Source: Pseudomonadota bacterium (GTDB lineage Bacteria; Pseudomonadota; Gammaproteobacteria; Burkholderiales; Burkholderiaceae_B). From it: 8,334 bases of DNA. The notes beneath the pieces were generated by a model. The model searched no databases. It was not told where the DNA came from and saw nothing but the letters and a program-made list of their open reading frames with translations. Made by a program: the position numbers and the translations under genes. Location: positions 1 through 8,334 of the forward strand of contig JAFAGQ010000158.1 of the NCBI GenBank assembly GCA_023422555.1. The letters are read 5' to 3'. Shown here one piece after another: positions 6,236 to 8,334 of the stretch (position 1 is its first letter; each line of letters starts with the position of its first letter).

Positions 6236-7012
6236 TCATCGAGATTGTAATTTGGCCAGTCCGGCCAGCGGTATGACGGTTTTATAGATACGGCCCTCAT
6301 GGTCAACATCCTTGACCTGCAAGGGCGTGCCATATGCCTGCGAGAGTCGTTCCGAAGTCACCACCTCGTTAGCCGGCCCCACCACGGCTTCCTGCTGCGG
6401 ACTCATCAACATCACCTGGTCCGCCAGATTGAGCGCGTGTACAGGCTGGTGCGTTGTAAACACAACTGCAATGCCATCATTTTTTGCAAGACGCGCCATT
6501 AACTCCAGCACGCGCTGCTGGTTGCCCAGATCCAGCGCAGAGGTAGGCTCATCCAGTAACAGGACGCGGCACTCCATGGCGATTGCGCGAGCAATCAGTA
6601 CCAATTGCTTCTGTCCGCCAGAGAGCCTGTTGAACTCTCTATCGGCCAGCGACTCTATGCCCAGCGTAGCCAGTGCTTCCCAGGCTTTGTCCCGGTCCAT
6701 CCGCGAAGGTGACTTTAATACGGGAAGATGCATGGCGCGGCCCATCAGCACGATATCAAAGACGGAATAGGAGAATGCCGGAGCAAAGCTTTGAGGTACA
6801 AAGCCGATAATCTCGTCATGCTCGATTGTGCCTTGCGTCAGATGCAGGGCCCTGAGCACCGATTTCAGGAAGGTTGTCTTGCCCTGCCCGTTAGGCCCCA
6901 GAATGGCAAGAATCTCTGCGTAGCGAATATCACAATTGATATTCGCAAATACAGGCTGTTTTCCATTATAGGAAAAGCCCGCACCTCGCACCTTGACTGC
7001 CAGATCAGCCAT
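6236..7012 (-). CDS. ABC transporter ATP-binding subunit (FecE/BtuD-type)
   Basis: This 258-residue ATPase powers uptake through the adjacent permease, on the cytoplasmic face. All nucleotide-binding motifs are intact: Walker A GPNGQGKTT (39-47), Q-loop glutamine in FVPQSF (Gln74), signature LSGGQ (130-134), Walker B RVLLLDE (149-155) followed by the D-loop SALD, and switch histidine His188 (FTTHQP). Length fits the iron-siderophore/cobalamin/molybdate type II importer class. The start at 7012 overlaps the permease gene by 8 bases (ATGGCTGA) and is preceded by GGGGTGGA, which implies translational coupling. A longer in-frame start at 7126 lies well inside the permease gene and adds non-family sequence, so it is rejected. 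The downstream ModA-like gene hints at an oxyanion substrate such as molybdate or tungstate (as for H. influenzae MolC), but the ATPase alone does not discriminate. Confidence 0.95.
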   Translation of the reverse strand: MADLAVKVRGAGFSYNGKQPVFANINCDIRYAEILAILGPNGQGKTTFLKSVLRALHLTQGTIEHDEIIGFVPQSFAPAFSYSVFDIVLMGRAMHLPVLKSPSRMDRDKAWEALATLGIESLADREFNRLSGGQKQLVLIARAIAMECRVLLLDEPTSALDLGNQQRVLELMARLAKNDGIAVVFTTHQPVHALNLADQVMLMSPQQEAVVGPANEVVTSERLSQAYGTPLQVKDVDHEGRIYKTVIPLAGLAKLQSR

Positions 7013-8027
7013 TCCACCCCCTGTTCTGCGAGCGGCGCAGCAAATAGAGGAAAACGGGCGCGCCGATGACTGCTGTGAGGATACTGATGGGAATCTCGCT
7101 TGCAGATACAGTACGGGCCACATCATCTACCAGAACCATGAATATTGCACCCATCATAAATGACAGGGGAAGCAGTCGACGGTGATCCGGCCCACAGATC
7201 ATGCGCGCAGCGTGCGGGATCACCAGTCCCACCCAGCCTATGCTGCCGCTCACGGCCACCTGCGCAGAGACAATGGCAGCAACTGCGAGCAGCAGCGTCC
7301 AGCGCAAGGCGCCCGCGTTGACGTGGATTTCTCTGGCCTCTTCGTCACCAAGCGAAAGGATATTAATGCGCCACGCAAGCATCAGCATGACAATCGTGAA
7401 TATCAGCACCGGCCCCGCGAGCAGGGTTAGCTTTGCATAGTTTGCCGTTGCAAAACTGCCCATCAGCCAATACACAATCACGGGCAATTTCTCTTCCGAG
7501 TCGGCAAAATACTGAATAAGACTGACCAGCGCACCAAAGAGTCCGCTAAGCACCACGCCAGCCAGCACAACGGCAAGGGTGTTGGCACGCGGCAAAGCCC
7601 GGGTCACGGCAAAAACCAGCACCAGTGCGAGCATGCCAAAAGTAAAAGCCCCCAGCAGCAGTCCCATGCTGCCCAGCCCCAGCAGAATGGCCAGTGCGCC
7701 CCCTACCGTTGCGCCCGTTGAAACACCAATAATATGCGGCCCTACCAGTGGATTACGAAACACACCCTGCAAAACGGCACCCGAAATCGCCAGGCCGCCG
7801 CCGGCAAGCGAGGCCACCAGAATGCGCGGCATGCGCACCGTCCATATGACGGTTCGCTCTACGTCAGGAATCGGCGATCCGCTGAACCCAGCCGGCTCCA
7901 TCAGTATGGCCAGCAGATGTGACAACGTCACCGGATAGCGGCCCATCATCAATGACGCGGCAACCAGGCAGAACCAGATCACGACCAGGACAAGGAAAAC
8001 AGCTCTGGCCGAAGCACGATAGGGCAT
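7005..8027 (-). CDS. FecCD-family ABC transporter permease (type II importer)
   Basis: A 340-residue, highly hydrophobic inner-membrane protein with the multi-helix (about ten segments) pattern of BtuC/FhuB/MolB permeases. Family motifs seen are RMPR (65-68), GGLAISGAVLQGVFRNPL (77-94), the cytoplasmic coupling region LGDEEAREIHVN (226-237), GWVGLVIPHAAR (264-275), and EIPISILTAVIGAPVF (311-326) near the C-terminus. It forms the homodimeric channel that accepts substrate from the binding protein. Its ATG overlaps the stop codon of the upstream binding-protein gene by one base (TGATG), and its end overlaps the ATPase gene by 8 bases, so the three are one translationally coupled unit. Substrate could be ferric siderophore, heme, cobalamin or molybdate/tungstate. 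The ModA-like neighbour favours an oxyanion. Confidence 0.95.
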   Translation of the reverse strand: MPYRASARAVFLVLVVIWFCLVAASLMMGRYPVTLSHLLAILMEPAGFSGSPIPDVERTVIWTVRMPRILVASLAGGGLAISGAVLQGVFRNPLVGPHIIGVSTGATVGGALAILLGLGSMGLLLGAFTFGMLALVLVFAVTRALPRANTLAVVLAGVVLSGLFGALVSLIQYFADSEEKLPVIVYWLMGSFATANYAKLTLLAGPVLIFTIVMLMLAWRINILSLGDEEAREIHVNAGALRWTLLLAVAAIVSAQVAVSGSIGWVGLVIPHAARMICGPDHRRLLPLSFMMGAIFMVLVDDVARTVSASEIPISILTAVIGAPVFLYLLRRSQNRGWNG

Positions 8028-8334
8028 CAGTTTGGTCGCGTGTACTTCATGTCATAAAACGTCGTGTAGTATTCATCGGCCAGCGCCTGCATATCGGTGT
8101 CGGCAAACTGATCCGGATACAGCTTTTTGGCCATCCAGGTTTCGCCCAGCGCGATGGCTTCCGGCATCGGATAGCCCCAAGCCTTGGCATATTCAGGCAT
8201 CAGAAAAACCTGCCCGTTCTTAACGGCATCGATATCTTTCCATTGCGGTTGTGTTTTGATTTCTTCTACAACCTGCGGATATCGATCCTGAACAAATATC
8301 ACTTCCGGATTCCATTTAAGCACGTCTTCCATCG
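8027..8334 (-). CDS. FecB/BtuF-like periplasmic binding protein, C-terminal part (cut by window edge)
   Basis: About 102 C-terminal residues of a type II importer binding protein are visible. They show the usual end of this fold: EDVLKWNPEVIFVQD (the strand before the second-lobe helix), then the pattern of W-x5-AVKNGQVFLMPE, WGYPMPEAIALGETWMAKKLYP, and a final helix ending in TTFYDMKYTRPN. The binding site and signal peptide lie outside the window. The stop overlaps the permease start (TGATG), so this protein is the cognate receptor of the permease and ATPase. The C-terminal form with a WGYP-type segment and a 'YP-x-F-x-D' stretch is shared by many FecB-like proteins and does not name the ligand. 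Confidence 0.88.
   Translation of the reverse strand, partial: MEDVLKWNPEVIFVQDRYPQVVEEIKTQPQWKDIDAVKNGQVFLMPEYAKAWGYPMPEAIALGETWMAKKLYPDQFADTDMQALADEYYTTFYDMKYTRPN

Noticed and set aside
6202..6333. N-terminal extension of the ModA-like protein that might supply a signal peptide
   Set aside because: The extra residues are polar and Trp/Pro/Asn-rich with no hydrophobic core, and they overlap the ATPase gene.

Overview
The window looks like a chromosomal stretch from a betaproteobacterium of the order Burkholderiales, probably the Alcaligenaceae (Bordetella/Achromobacter/Advenella-like). The main clue is two Bug (TctC-type) periplasmic binding proteins in one operon, a family greatly expanded in that group. 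Base composition is moderately GC-rich by eye. The genus is a guess. There is no mobile element, RNA gene or CRISPR array. The gene order is compact, with tight spacing and several stop/start overlaps.

Left half (1-4085, all on the minus strand): a catabolic operon read right to left. It holds a Bug binding protein, an IlvD/Edd-family sugar-acid dehydratase (GTG start), an HpcH/HpaI-family class II aldolase, and a second Bug protein that runs off the left edge. The inferred scheme is capture of an aldonate-type sugar acid in the periplasm, dehydration to a 2-keto-3-deoxy acid, then retro-aldol cleavage to pyruvate and a short aldehyde. No TctA/TctB membrane subunits lie in the window.

Centre (4086-5321): a divergent intergenic region and a LacI-family regulator on the plus strand. 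The intergenic region carries two perfect copies of the palindrome GTTACCGGTAAC, one base apart. These match the inner part of the Escherichia coli GntR/IdnR operator (ATGTTA-N4-TAACAT), and the regulator's recognition helix resembles that of GntR. The simplest model is one regulator that controls itself and the sugar-acid operon.

Right half (5470-8334, minus strand): a FecBCD/BtuFCD-like type II ABC importer. It consists of the C-terminal end of a binding protein, a permease and an ATPase, overlapping by 1 and 8 bases. A ModA-like protein with no signal peptide follows 34 bases downstream. This pairing suggests a molybdate/tungstate-type oxyanion importer comparable to Haemophilus influenzae MolABC. 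However, one oxyanion-contacting serine of ModA appears to be replaced by alanine. The ModA-like gene and the regulator gene converge on a gap of about 150 bases that holds three inverted repeats.
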